Assembly (NCBI GenBank): GCA_900105895.1
Contig: FNSH01000001.1
Location: forward strand, 186,001 to 250,000
Direction of reading: 5' to 3'
Length of the DNA: 64,000 bases
From: Atopobium minutum
GTDB taxonomy: Bacteria; Actinomycetota; Coriobacteriia; Coriobacteriales; Atopobiaceae
How positions within the stretch are numbered: position 1 is the stretch's first letter; each line of letters starts with the position of its first letter. Both the position numbers and the translations under genes were made by a program. Positions 42,365-51,897 of the stretch are shown in pieces. The notes below the pieces were generated by a model. The model made no database searches. It was not told the DNA's origin and saw only the letters and a list, made by a program, of their open reading frames with translations.

Positions 42365-42397
42365 CAGTCAGCTGCGCTACCACTGCGCCACCGGGGA
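42323..42397 (-). tRNA. tRNA-Asn (GTT)
   Basis: Cloverleaf read on the minus strand: acceptor TCCCCGG/CCGGGGA, D stem GCGC/GCGC, anticodon stem GCTGA/TCAGC with loop CTGTTAA (anticodon GTT), T stem GCAGG/CCTGC with loop TTCGAAT, discriminator G, encoded CCA. The gene is complete because the prophage restores its 3' end. Confidence 0.97.
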
Positions 42398-42419
42398 ATG
42401 TTGCAAGCAACGAATACTA

Positions 42420-42447
42420 AGTATAGCGAACTCGTATCTGTGTGCAA
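42420..42447 (-). promoter_or_regulatory. Promoter of tRNA-Asn
   Basis: Minus-strand TTGCAC (42447-42442), 16-bp spacer, TATACT (42425-42420), about 23 bp before the tRNA start. It sits between rpoD and the tRNA gene. Confidence 0.75.
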
Positions 42448-42470
42448 GCATTTTTTTAAAAAACTTAAGG

Positions 42471-43826
42471 CTAATCTTCCATATAGTCCTTAAGCTTGCC
42501 TGACCTGGAAGGATGGCGCAATTTTGCCAGAGTTTTGGACTCAATCTGACGAATACGCTCACGCGTAACCCCAAACTCACGGCCCACTTCCTCAAGGGTT
42601 CGAGGATGACCATCTTCCAAACCAAAGCGCAGCTTAATAACCTTACGCTCACGATCTGCAAGACCATCAAGCACCTGATCAAGCTGCTCATGCAGCATAG
42701 AGTCAGAAGCTGCATCGGGAGGAGCCACAGCTTGTGCATCTTCGATAAAGTCACCCAGCTGAGAATCCTCTTCTTCACCAATAGGTGTTTCCAGAGAAAC
42801 AGGCTCTTGGCTAATCTTTTGGATCTCACGTACGCGATCCGCCGTCATGCCCATTTCTTCAGCGATCTCTTCAGGGGTTGGATCGCGACCAAGATCCTGC
42901 AGAAGCTGACGTTGGACACGAACAAGCTTATTGATGGTTTCAACCATATGAACAGGAATGCGGATGGTGCGCGCCTGATCTGCAATGGCACGGGTAATAG
43001 CCTGGCGAATCCACCAAGTAGCATAGGTAGAAAACTTAAAACCCTTGGTGTAATCAAACTTCTCTACCGCACGAATAAGACCAAGATTACCCTCTTGAAT
43101 CAGATCCAAGAACAGCATGCCGCGACCAACATAGCGCTTTGCAATGGATACAACCAGACGCAGGTTAGCGCTAATCAGGGCCTGCTTTGCCTCAAGACCC
43201 ACCTGCTCAACACGGGTAAGACGGCGTATTTGTGCACGCGTAAACTCAACCTCGCCATTCTCGGCAGCCTCGAGCTTATCGGCAGCTTCACAACCTGCCT
43301 CAATTTTCATGGCAAGATGTACCTCTTCTGCAGCATTCAGAAGGTCTACCTTACCAATCTCTTTTAGATACATGCGTACTGGATCTCCAGTAAGCAACAC
43401 CGTAGAGGCATCAGACTTGCCATGCTTCTTAGCACGCGTAGTGGTCCGCTTTTTGCTGGGCTTGGCACGAGAAACACTGCGAAGCTCCTCATCTGCAATT
43501 TTGATCTCATCAAGACCAGGACGCTTGTCCTCATCATCAAGATCATCAAATACAGAAGCATCGTCGTCGTCCGCAGCGCCCAAAACGTCCATCAAACTAC
43601 CTGCAGCTTCAGAATCACCAGCAGTAGTTACTTCCACGCCACGAGCACGAACAGCATCATACAAATCGGAAAGTTCGTCATCTTCAATATCGATATCACG
43701 TAAGGCAACTTGGATATCATCTTCTGTAATACTTCCACTTTTAACGGAAGCATCTACAAGCTTTTGAGCAACCTGCGCGAGTTCCTCGGAAAGCTTGACG
43801 TCGGCTTTTTGCTTTTTAGCGGCCAC
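42471..43826 (-). CDS. rpoD: Primary RNA polymerase sigma factor (sigma-70/SigA)
   Basis: 451 residues. Region 1.2 ([11 protein letters not shown]), region 2 ([40 protein letters not shown]), region 3 ([10 protein letters not shown]) and region 4.2 ([20 protein letters not shown]) are all present. The first 140 residues are acidic then Lys-rich ([13 protein letters not shown]), typical of Gram-positive group 1 factors. GTG start with AAAGGACTTTT. It lies after dnaG, the classic dnaG-rpoD pair. Confidence 0.97.
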   Translation of the reverse strand: MAAKKQKADVKLSEELAQVAQKLVDASVKSGSITEDDIQVALRDIDIEDDELSDLYDAVRARGVEVTTAGDSEAAGSLMDVLGAADDDDASVFDDLDDEDKRPGLDEIKIADEELRSVSRAKPSKKRTTTRAKKHGKSDASTVLLTGDPVRMYLKEIGKVDLLNAAEEVHLAMKIEAGCEAADKLEAAENGEVEFTRAQIRRLTRVEQVGLEAKQALISANLRLVVSIAKRYVGRGMLFLDLIQEGNLGLIRAVEKFDYTKGFKFSTYATWWIRQAITRAIADQARTIRIPVHMVETINKLVRVQRQLLQDLGRDPTPEEIAEEMGMTADRVREIQKISQEPVSLETPIGEEEDSQLGDFIEDAQAVAPPDAASDSMLHEQLDQVLDGLADRERKVIKLRFGLEDGHPRTLEEVGREFGVTRERIRQIESKTLAKLRHPSRSGKLKDYMED

Positions 43827-43858
43827 AAAAGTCCTTTCGACGCACGGATTGTTCCATT

Positions 43859-45727
43859 CTACCCATTATTTTCAGGAGATAACAGTTGAGAAAGCGTTTT
43901 ACTCAGCTCATTCACGTGTTGTTGCAGTTGCGTGGCCTCACAAAAGAGGCGCTCTGCCTCATCGCTCATAGGCGCACCACGCAGCTGTGAGCGAATCTGT
44001 CTAATTTGGCGCTTAGTCGAAAAGTACTCAACTTGGTTGAGCAGAAAATCCAACTTCTTGTCTTCACTGCCTGTCCAGACATGAGAGAGGCGACCTGACG
44101 ATAAAATCTGACGGGCATCAGCTACCACCGCCTCTGCAGCGGCAACAACTTGAGCCGGTGGGGTTTGCACAGGTGTTGCCAGCATTGCCCATGCAAGGGC
44201 CTCATGCCGAGAGTCTGCCCATGAAAACGCACCTATCTTCATATCAAACGGACGGACCTTCTCCATATGTTCTGCCATATAGGAAAGAAGCTCACGCTCG
44301 ATATATATTTGGCGGCGGTCATCTAACGATAAAACCGAGCTATCGAGCAAAGCGGCTTGGCTGCTTGCCGCGGTCTCTGCAGAAGCCACAGCTTCCTCAT
44401 AGGGTTCATACTCATCTGACGCCGTGCTAACCAGCGTATCCCCTGGCAGCTTAGCATGTTTAATGCGCTGCTTGGTCTCTTCGTAGTCCATATCCAATGC
44501 ATCAGAAAGCTGCGTAGCATAGCTGTCTAACAACAATGAGTTTTTGAGCGGAGCAAGCACTGAAGCAAGCTCATCCAATGCATGAACACGCTGACCAGGC
44601 ACGGAAAGGTCATAGGTAGAAAGACGCTTAGCAAAGACAAAATCGATCAACGGCTGTGAGGCATCGAGCTGTTCCTGCAGTGCCTGAGCGCCATGAGCTG
44701 CCAAGAACTCTGCCGGATCTTGATTGTGGGGCAAGACAACACAGCGAATATCAGCCTTTGTTTTGTCTACAAATTGTAGCGCGCGCTCTGCAGCCTTTTG
44801 ACCCGCTGCATCCCCATCAAACATACAAATGATCGTCTTTGCAAAACGAGAGAGCAGCTTAACGTGATCAAGAGAAAACGAAGTACCCAGTGCTGCTACA
44901 GCATGAGAAAATCCCGCTTCATGCATGGCAATCACGTCTGTATAGCCCTCGCAGACAATGGCTACTGCTGTGGTAGTAATAGCTTGCTTTGCATAATCAA
45001 AGGCAAACAGATACTTCCCTTTATGAAACACGGGCGTTTCTCGCGTATTAAGATACTTTGGTTTTGCATCACCCATAACACGCCCACCAAAGCCAATACA
45101 ACGACCGAGTTCATCGTGGATAGGAAACATCACGCGATCATAAAACACATCCTGCAAATATCCTTTGCGCTCCACTGCAAGGTTGGCAGCCTGCATTTCT
45201 GCCTTTGTAAATCCCTTGCTTTGAAGATGTTGCACGAGCAGGGCATGACCAGGAGCAAAGCCAAGCATCCATTTTTTACAGACCTCAGAACCAAAACCAC
45301 GTCCCGCACAATAGCTACGTGCTTCTTGGAAGGCAGCACCCCTTACACGCATAAGTTGTTTGTTGTAAAACTCTTGCGCAGCAGTCAAACATTCAATCAA
45401 ACGATTGCGTTTAGGACCGGCAGCGTGCCCCGTACGCTCTTCTTTAAGTTCAATGCCTGCACGATCCGCCAAAAAACGAATGGCATCTGGAAAATCAAGG
45501 TTTTCTCGCTCGCAAACGTAATCAAAGACGTCACCGCCTTTACCGCAGCCAAAACAATGCCACAGTCCGGTGGAGGGAGTAATTTTAAACGAAGGACTTT
45601 TTTCCTGATGAAAAGGACAACAGCCCCACAGGTCACCGCCGCGAGGTTTGAGCACAACGGTTTCGGAAACTAACGCAGCAAAATCTGTAGCCTCGCGCAC
45701 CCGTTCCTTATCGTTGTTGTCAATCAC
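43859..45727 (-). CDS. dnaG: DNA primase
   Basis: 622 residues. The CHC2 zinc ribbon is [11 protein letters not shown] with [10 protein letters not shown] at about 37-66; the Toprim core has [16 protein letters not shown] and [14 protein letters not shown]; the C-terminal helicase-binding helical part spans the last 200. GTG start overlaps the ribF stop as GTGA. It makes RNA primers for lagging-strand synthesis. Confidence 0.96.
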   Translation of the reverse strand: MIDNNDKERVREATDFAALVSETVVLKPRGGDLWGCCPFHQEKSPSFKITPSTGLWHCFGCGKGGDVFDYVCERENLDFPDAIRFLADRAGIELKEERTGHAAGPKRNRLIECLTAAQEFYNKQLMRVRGAAFQEARSYCAGRGFGSEVCKKWMLGFAPGHALLVQHLQSKGFTKAEMQAANLAVERKGYLQDVFYDRVMFPIHDELGRCIGFGGRVMGDAKPKYLNTRETPVFHKGKYLFAFDYAKQAITTTAVAIVCEGYTDVIAMHEAGFSHAVAALGTSFSLDHVKLLSRFAKTIICMFDGDAAGQKAAERALQFVDKTKADIRCVVLPHNQDPAEFLAAHGAQALQEQLDASQPLIDFVFAKRLSTYDLSVPGQRVHALDELASVLAPLKNSLLLDSYATQLSDALDMDYEETKQRIKHAKLPGDTLVSTASDEYEPYEEAVASAETAASSQAALLDSSVLSLDDRRQIYIERELLSYMAEHMEKVRPFDMKIGAFSWADSRHEALAWAMLATPVQTPPAQVVAAAEAVVADARQILSSGRLSHVWTGSEDKKLDFLLNQVEYFSTKRQIRQIRSQLRGAPMSDEAERLFCEATQLQQHVNELSKTLSQLLSPENNG

Positions 45728-46773
45728 AAACTAACCTCCATAGGTGCCGTGCCAATATTTGTTGCTATCCATTGGATATTCCCCACAACCGTTTTTTTCA
45801 ACTCCTCAAGTGATGGGAATTTTTTAGACAGTCGTAAAAAAGAAATGAACGCAACATCCACCTCTTTGGTATATAAATCTCCCTCAAAGCCCAGCAAATG
45901 GGCTTCCAAAAAATTCTGCTTCTCTTCCGTAAAAGTTGGCGGAGCACCAACGTTTACCGCTGCAGGCCATGCATGGCCATCGCAGTGCAGCATGCAGGCA
46001 TACACCCCTTGCTGAGGAAAGCACCAGCTCTTATCGCAATGCACATTGGCGGTTGGAAAGCCAAATGAAGCACCCTGTTCCCTGCCGTGCTCTACCCTGC
46101 CGTGCACACAATAGCAGCGACCCAGCAGTTCGTTAGCCTGATCAAGCTGTGCCTGTTGGAGGAGAGCTCGAATGCGCGTTGCGGTTACTGTTCCATTGGT
46201 AACTTCCACCAAGGGATGCCCCATAACGACAAACCCCTGCTCTTTTCCCAGATGCGTAAGTGCCTCAACCGTGCCTTGCGCCTGAGCACCCAGCGCAAAA
46301 TCTGCACCCACATGTAGTGACGCCAGCTTTCCAAAGCGCTGCAAGACCTTCGAGCAAAAATCCTGATAGCTCGTTTTCATAAGCTCGGGGGTAAAACGAA
46401 GCACCACCACCGCATCAACACCCGCAGCCGCCAACGCCCGTACACGAGCAGAAAGCGTAAGCAACAAGGCCTGTGGCGCAGCTCCTACCAAAGCAGAAGG
46501 ATCGGGGTCAAACGTCACTGCCACAGCCAAGGTATCATGAGCCCGTGCATAGGCACAAGCATCGTGCACTAAAGCCTGATGACCTACATGCATGCCATCA
46601 AAAGCGCCAATGATATACGAGCGAGCAATCTCTGGCGTATTCCACGCGTCAGTGTAGACATATACTTGCGCGTCCGCTTGTCTTTCTACACTAAGCGGTG
46701 TCGGAGCATCGCATAGCAACGCCCGTTGCATAAGATGAGTGCGCGTATCCGCATCCAAAGGATAGCTTTGCAT
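45724..46773 (-). CDS. ribF: Bifunctional riboflavin kinase / FAD synthetase
   Basis: 349 residues. The FAD synthetase half starts near 53 with IIGAFDGMHVGHQALV (HxGH site) and has VTATRIRALL; the flavokinase half begins near 215 with VEHGREQGASFGFPTANVH. It is about 40 residues longer than usual because of an N-terminal extension (MQSYPLDADTRTHLMQRALL) of unknown role. It overlaps truB by TAATG. It supplies FMN and FAD, used among others by PyrD/PyrK. Confidence 0.94.
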   Translation of the reverse strand: MQSYPLDADTRTHLMQRALLCDAPTPLSVERQADAQVYVYTDAWNTPEIARSYIIGAFDGMHVGHQALVHDACAYARAHDTLAVAVTFDPDPSALVGAAPQALLLTLSARVRALAAAGVDAVVVLRFTPELMKTSYQDFCSKVLQRFGKLASLHVGADFALGAQAQGTVEALTHLGKEQGFVVMGHPLVEVTNGTVTATRIRALLQQAQLDQANELLGRCYCVHGRVEHGREQGASFGFPTANVHCDKSWCFPQQGVYACMLHCDGHAWPAAVNVGAPPTFTEEKQNFLEAHLLGFEGDLYTKEVDVAFISFLRLSKKFPSLEELKKTVVGNIQWIATNIGTAPMEVSL

Positions 46774-47735
46774 TACAGACGCACTCCTTCTATACCATCG
46801 GGAAAGTTAGCCACACAGACCAGGTGCTTACCCACGCGCTCCCACACACCAACAAGCTTGTTGTTATAAACTAAACTGGCACGCTGATGATCCACTGGTA
46901 ACAGGCTATATTCCTGAGGGGTAAGCCAGAGTTTACGACCACAGCGCACCGCTTCCATTTGCGTATCGTCCAAGCTGCGCACATAATACCCAAGAGCAGC
47001 CAGGGGATTGAGCCATAAGGCTTCCAGCGCTGCTTTGCGCTCGGCCTCTGTACGTGTTTCCAAGGACTGCAGCTGGGCGAGCTGGGTACACGCATCCATG
47101 GAGATCCTACCGCTTTGTATGCGACGCAAGCCACAGATATGAGCAGCCGTACCAAGCTGTTGCCCCACATCACGAGCAATGCTGCGAATATAGGTCCCCT
47201 TAGAAGCAAGAATATCTACGTCCCAAATCAGGGGCTGTACAGAACTTATGCCGATAAGTGACGCCTCATAAATATGAATGGTACGCGCAGCAAGTTCAAC
47301 CGTCTTACCACTGCGCGCTAAATCATACGCCCGCTTACCATTAACAGAAATGGCAGAGTATGCGGGAGGCACTTGCTGGTGCTCTCCTACAAGATCGAAT
47401 ATGGTGTGCGCGGCAAAGTCTGGATCATAAAGCTGCTCAGGAACCTGAGCCGTAGCAATGACTTTACCTGCAGCATCATCCGTAGAGGTCTGTGAGCCAA
47501 AACAGATACGTGCCTGATAGCGCTTACGCTCTGCAGAAAGCAAGCCCATAAGACGGGTGCCCTGACCAACCCCTACCACTAACACACCACAAGCATCGGG
47601 ATCCAAAGTTCCCGCATGGCCAATACGGCGTTCATGCAAAGCACGACGCAGCTTATTTACTACGTCGTGACTTGTCATACCCACGGGTTTATCGATTGCC
47701 AACAGCGCATGCAACCCTGATGAAGAACGTTTCAC
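46773..47735 (-). CDS. truB: tRNA pseudouridine-55 synthase
   Basis: 320 residues. The catalytic Asp45 is in GHAGTLDPDACGVL; DKPVGMTSHDVVNKLRR precedes it and GTYIRSIARDVG follows, with a C-terminal PUA-like region. GTG start. It forms the T-loop pseudouridine. It lies between nrnA and ribF, a conserved order. Confidence 0.95.
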   Translation of the reverse strand: MKRSSSGLHALLAIDKPVGMTSHDVVNKLRRALHERRIGHAGTLDPDACGVLVVGVGQGTRLMGLLSAERKRYQARICFGSQTSTDDAAGKVIATAQVPEQLYDPDFAAHTIFDLVGEHQQVPPAYSAISVNGKRAYDLARSGKTVELAARTIHIYEASLIGISSVQPLIWDVDILASKGTYIRSIARDVGQQLGTAAHICGLRRIQSGRISMDACTQLAQLQSLETRTEAERKAALEALWLNPLAALGYYVRSLDDTQMEAVRCGRKLWLTPQEYSLLPVDHQRASLVYNNKLVGVWERVGKHLVCVANFPDGIEGVRL

Positions 47736-47747
47736 CTCAGCAAACCT

Positions 47748-48764
47748 CTATTCCCCTTCAAGCAAGGCCGTCAACAGGGGAAGCGCTTGTGCTAGGACCT
47801 CTTCGATGGTACCGCTACAGCTAAAGCCCGCTGCGGCACGATGACCACCACCACCCAATTTGGCAGCAACCTGCGAAACATCCAGGTCGGATTTAGAGCG
47901 GAGGTTACCGCGCACCGTATGTGCATCCACCTGTTTTACAAACAAGGCCAACTGCGCTCCTGCTACGCTTCGTACGATGTCGATAAGCCCTTCGCTCTCT
48001 TCAGGCAGCGCGCCCATGGCGGTAAAATCATCCTGCAAGGCATAGCTGTAGGCTATACGGCCATTACCGTAGGTTTTAATACGGCCCATGACCAATGAGG
48101 CAAGATGCAAGTATTCCAGTCTAAAGCTTTGATACACGTTAAGTGAGATAAGTGCTGGATCTGCACCCGCATCCACCAGCAAACTTGCAATTTCAAATGC
48201 CTCAGAATCGGCATTTTGATATTGGAAACTTCCGGTATCGGTTACGATGGCTGTAAGCAAGCAGATTGCAATATCGGGGGTAAGTGCCAGCTTACGATTA
48301 AGCGCAAACTCCGCAATCATGACCCCTGTTGCTGCCACCTCCGGACGAGACAAGCAAACATCACCCAAGGCGTCGTCACTGGGATGGTGATCGATAGTTA
48401 CCCGCTTAACAGCACGCTCATAAATGGCCTGTGCCTCATTAAGACGTGAAGGATGCGGCAGATCGATCATGAAGAACAGATCGGGCGTACCCGTATACTG
48501 ACAAGCAGGCACAAAGCGCTCTGACTGAGGCATAAAGCGATAAATCGAAGGAATGGGCTTATCGTCAGCCAAGAGATTTACAACTTCTTTACCAGGCCAA
48601 ACACGCTCAATAAGCATAGCTAAGCCCAAGCCAGACCCCAAGGCGTCGCCATCGGGGTTGGTATGGGCGCAGATTACGATGGTTTGTGCCTCGTCAATGA
48701 GTTCGGCGATGGCATCAAACATTTTTGGCTGTGCAGAAAAAGATTCTGTGTAGTGAGGTGCCAC
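47748..48764 (-). CDS. nrnA: DHH-family phosphoesterase (NrnA oligoribonuclease / pAp phosphatase)
   Basis: 338 residues. DHH metal motifs NPDGDALGSGLGL near 36-48 and VTIDHHPSDDAL, and a DHHA1 end with GGGGHRAAAGFS. The family degrades nanoRNAs and pAp. GTG start overlaps the rbfA stop as TAGTG. The location after rbfA is typical. Confidence 0.92.
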   Translation of the reverse strand: MAPHYTESFSAQPKMFDAIAELIDEAQTIVICAHTNPDGDALGSGLGLAMLIERVWPGKEVVNLLADDKPIPSIYRFMPQSERFVPACQYTGTPDLFFMIDLPHPSRLNEAQAIYERAVKRVTIDHHPSDDALGDVCLSRPEVAATGVMIAEFALNRKLALTPDIAICLLTAIVTDTGSFQYQNADSEAFEIASLLVDAGADPALISLNVYQSFRLEYLHLASLVMGRIKTYGNGRIAYSYALQDDFTAMGALPEESEGLIDIVRSVAGAQLALFVKQVDAHTVRGNLRSKSDLDVSQVAAKLGGGGHRAAAGFSCSGTIEEVLAQALPLLTALLEGE

Positions 48765-49180
48765 TACTCATCTCCCTTATCGGCAGACGAGTTGGAGCTA
48801 TCCACAACAGGATAACCCTCCTCGTCCTTCTCGACAGATAAGGTGGGAGGTACCTGCTCTAAGGCATGAGCAATACGGTCCGCCTCATCTGTGGTCTTAT
48901 CAATAGTAAACGTAAGCTCTGGCGTAACACGCCAGCCCAAACTGTGGCCCAGCAAAGAACGAATCCGTCCCTTAGCACGATTAAACGCCGCAAGGGTCCT
49001 GTCATAGGACTCGGGCTCACAGCTTACATACACGCGCATGAACGAACGATCAACTGAGACTTCCACGCCCGTAATGGTTACGAGCTCCAGATCAGGATCA
49101 GAGATCTCAAACAGCAAAATGCTTGCGAGCTTTTCACGCGCTCTCTCATTAGTGCGCCTTGAGTTCTGATTTTGCTTCAT
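48764..49180 (-). CDS. rbfA: Ribosome-binding factor A
   Basis: 138 residues. The KH-type domain has RTNERAREKLASILLFEISD, VSVDRSFMRVYVSC and the C-terminal LTFTIDKTTDEADRIAHALE. Needed for 30S maturation (16S 5' end). The last 35 residues are acidic and variable. It follows infB by 25 bp. Confidence 0.95.
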   Translation of the reverse strand: MKQNQNSRRTNERAREKLASILLFEISDPDLELVTITGVEVSVDRSFMRVYVSCEPESYDRTLAAFNRAKGRIRSLLGHSLGWRVTPELTFTIDKTTDEADRIAHALEQVPPTLSVEKDEEGYPVVDSSNSSADKGDE

Positions 49181-49205
49181 AGTTACTCCTTATGCTGCCT
49201 GTGTC

Positions 49206-51851
49206 TTACTCAGTACGGGCAACCTGGACAATCTTGTATCCCTCAATCAGATCGCCGGGGTGAATGTCCTGGTAGTTCTCAAGACCAATACCGCACTCAA
49301 AGCCAGACTTAACGCTCTTCACGTCATCCTTAAAGCGACGCAGCGAGGCAAGCTTACCATCAAAGATAACAATACCATCGCGTACCAGGCGTACCTGGTC
49401 TTCTCGAGAAATTTCGCCCTCGATAATCATGCAGCCTGCAGCAATGCCAACCTTGGGTACTTTGAAGGTATCGCGAACCTCGGCAGTACCGGTCTGCACT
49501 TCCTGCTCGGTAGGCTTGAGCATACCAATACGCGCAGCATCAATATCTTCGATGGCCTTGTAGATAACGCTATAGGAACGAATCTCCACACCCTGGCGCT
49601 CCGCAGCTGCACGAGCCTTTGCCTCGGGACGAACTCCAAAGCCAATGATAATGGCGTTGGAGGCGTCTGCTAGAACAACATCGGTTTCCGTAATAGCACC
49701 AACTGCAGAGTGGATGGTGTTAATACGGACCTCAGATTGATCCATCTTATCCAAAGAATCCTGCAGTGCCTCAATGGAGCCCTGAACATCTGCCTTAATA
49801 ATGAGGTTAAGCTCCTTTACCTCGGCATCTGCCATGGTGTCAAAGAGGTTCTCCAGCGTTACGTGCTTCACGCGATTTTGCTCCTCGATACGAGCCTTGA
49901 GGGCGCGCTGATCTGCCAGATCACGCGCATCACGCTCATCGGGGAACACGCGGAACTCATCGCCTGCCATAGGAACGCTTTGCAAGCCCAGAATTTCTAC
50001 TGCGTCGGAAGGACCGGCCTCTGTAACGGTATGACCCTTGGAATCCACCATAGCGCGGACGCGACCAAAGGACATGCCAGCGACAAGAGCATCACCAACG
50101 CGCAGCGTACCACGGGTGACAAGAACGGTAGCAACAGAGCCACGACCACGATCAAGCTTGGCCTCAAGGACGTTGCCGGAAGCAAAGGTAGACGGATTGC
50201 CCTTAAGCTCCAAAACATCTGCTTCAAGCAAGATGGATTCAAGCAAGTCATCAATGCCAATTTTTTGCTTGGCAGAGATGTCTACAAACATGTTGGAGCC
50301 GCCCCACTCCTCAGGAATGACGCCATGCTCGGTAAGCTCTTGGCGTACACGAGTGGGGTCCGCACCGGGCTTATCGACCTTATTGACCGCAACAATAATG
50401 GGTACGTCCGCCGCCTTGGCATGGTTGATGGACTCGATGGTTTGAGGCATCACGCCGTCATCCGCAGCAACAATCAAAATAACGATATCGGTTACGCGAG
50501 CACCACGAGCACGCATGGCGGTAAAGGTCTCGTGACCAGGGGTATCAATAAAGGTAATGGTACGACCCTTGATCTTAACCTGCGATGCACCAATTGCCTG
50601 GGTAATGCCGCCCGCCTCACCAGCAGCAACGCCGGTGTGACGAATGGCATCCAAAAGCGAAGTCTTACCGTGATCGACGTGGCCCATAACCGTAACCACG
50701 GGAGGCCTGGGCTGCAAATCCTTGGGATCATCGTAGAAGGTAAAGGAATTCTCCTCTTCCTTGGACATAACCTTTACATCTACACCCAAGTCGTCCGCCA
50801 CCAGCTCAATGAGCTCATCGGTCATAGACTGGGTCATCGTAAGGGGGGTACCCAGCAAGAACAGGCGCTTGATAATATCATTAGCGGATACGCCGAGAAG
50901 CTCTGCTAGCTCGGCTACCGTAGCACCCTGCGGCACCTTAACGGTATCGAGCTGAGACAGGTCTTGGTCGTTTGCCAGCGCTTGCTCAATGCGCGCTTGC
51001 TCGGCAGCCTCTTCGGCTTGCTTTTGACGACGCTCCTTGCGCTTCTTGCGGCGGCCTGTCGATTCCTTACTCGCCTCTTCAACAGCAGCACGAGCAGCAG
51101 CCAATACGTGATCGCGATTGTACTCTTCTGCCTCACGCGCCATACGCGTATAGCGATCCTCTTCCTGCTCATGACGAGCCTTACGGCTGCGACTGCGCTT
51201 GGAATTGGTGGGCTGAGCCTCGGCCTTAGCCTGAGCAGCAGCCACATCGTCCGGAGTGGTTTGCGCCGCAGCTGTAGGAGCAGCTTTACGACGGTTGTTG
51301 CGACGATTGGCTTGCTTCTTAGCAGCAGCCTGCTCCTTTTTGTTAGCGGACTCTTCGGCCTTCTGCTGCTCCAAAACCTTTTGCTGTGCCGTAATTTGAT
51401 CCAGCAAGCTCATCATAGAGGGTACGGCCTTAGGAGCGGTATCCTTTACACGGTTCTTCTCAGCCTCTTCGGCAGCCTTACGCTGTGCCTCGGCCTTCTC
51501 GGCAGCAAGACGATCTTTTTCCGCCTGCTCGGCAGCACGACGCTGCTCTTCCTCGGCGCGCTCGGCAGCACGACGCTGCTCTGCAGCAATGCGCTCCTGC
51601 TCTGCCTTGGCCTTTGCAGCAGCTTCTTCCTCAGCCTTTGCCTGCTCTTCCGCAGCTTTGGCGGCCTCAATTTCTGCAGCGCGAGCTTCCATAATGGGAG
51701 CAAGCTTTTTGCGCACCATGAATAGGTACGCATCTTCCAATGAAGATGACGCAGAAGAAGCGGGGATCTTCATTTCCTTTAAGTGCCCCAGCATCTCTTT
51801 ACTGGTCATGCCATATTCTTTGGCAAGGTCATGTACTCGAATTTTAGCCAT
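49206..51851 (-). CDS. infB: Translation initiation factor IF-2
   Basis: 881 residues. The IF2-N domain MAKIRVHDLAKEYGMTSKEM is followed by about 250 residues of Ala/Glu/Lys/Arg-rich helix, a second IF2-N (TVAELAELLGVSANDIIKRL), and the GTPase with GHVDHGKTSLLD near 385, DTPGHE and NKVDKP; then domains II-IV ending ENYQDIHPGDLIEGYKIVQV. The start at 51851 is chosen because the shorter protein begins at IF2-N. It follows nusA without the ylxR gene usual there. Confidence 0.96.
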   Translation of the reverse strand: MAKIRVHDLAKEYGMTSKEMLGHLKEMKIPASSASSSLEDAYLFMVRKKLAPIMEARAAEIEAAKAAEEQAKAEEEAAAKAKAEQERIAAEQRRAAERAEEEQRRAAEQAEKDRLAAEKAEAQRKAAEEAEKNRVKDTAPKAVPSMMSLLDQITAQQKVLEQQKAEESANKKEQAAAKKQANRRNNRRKAAPTAAAQTTPDDVAAAQAKAEAQPTNSKRSRSRKARHEQEEDRYTRMAREAEEYNRDHVLAAARAAVEEASKESTGRRKKRKERRQKQAEEAAEQARIEQALANDQDLSQLDTVKVPQGATVAELAELLGVSANDIIKRLFLLGTPLTMTQSMTDELIELVADDLGVDVKVMSKEEENSFTFYDDPKDLQPRPPVVTVMGHVDHGKTSLLDAIRHTGVAAGEAGGITQAIGASQVKIKGRTITFIDTPGHETFTAMRARGARVTDIVILIVAADDGVMPQTIESINHAKAADVPIIVAVNKVDKPGADPTRVRQELTEHGVIPEEWGGSNMFVDISAKQKIGIDDLLESILLEADVLELKGNPSTFASGNVLEAKLDRGRGSVATVLVTRGTLRVGDALVAGMSFGRVRAMVDSKGHTVTEAGPSDAVEILGLQSVPMAGDEFRVFPDERDARDLADQRALKARIEEQNRVKHVTLENLFDTMADAEVKELNLIIKADVQGSIEALQDSLDKMDQSEVRINTIHSAVGAITETDVVLADASNAIIIGFGVRPEAKARAAAERQGVEIRSYSVIYKAIEDIDAARIGMLKPTEQEVQTGTAEVRDTFKVPKVGIAAGCMIIEGEISREDQVRLVRDGIVIFDGKLASLRRFKDDVKSVKSGFECGIGLENYQDIHPGDLIEGYKIVQVARTE

Positions 51852-51897
51852 AGACTCTACCTCTCTCACATCATAAACCTACAGGACAAAGCCCAGA

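Noticed and set aside
49710..50909. 399-codon plus-strand ORF opposite infB
   Set aside because: Shadow of a highly conserved GTPase gene; its own product looks unlike a protein family.
50964..51725. Repeat-rich stretch of infB as a mobile or repeat element
   Set aside because: It encodes the normal charged helical linker of IF-2; the repeats follow from Ala/Glu/Lys codons.
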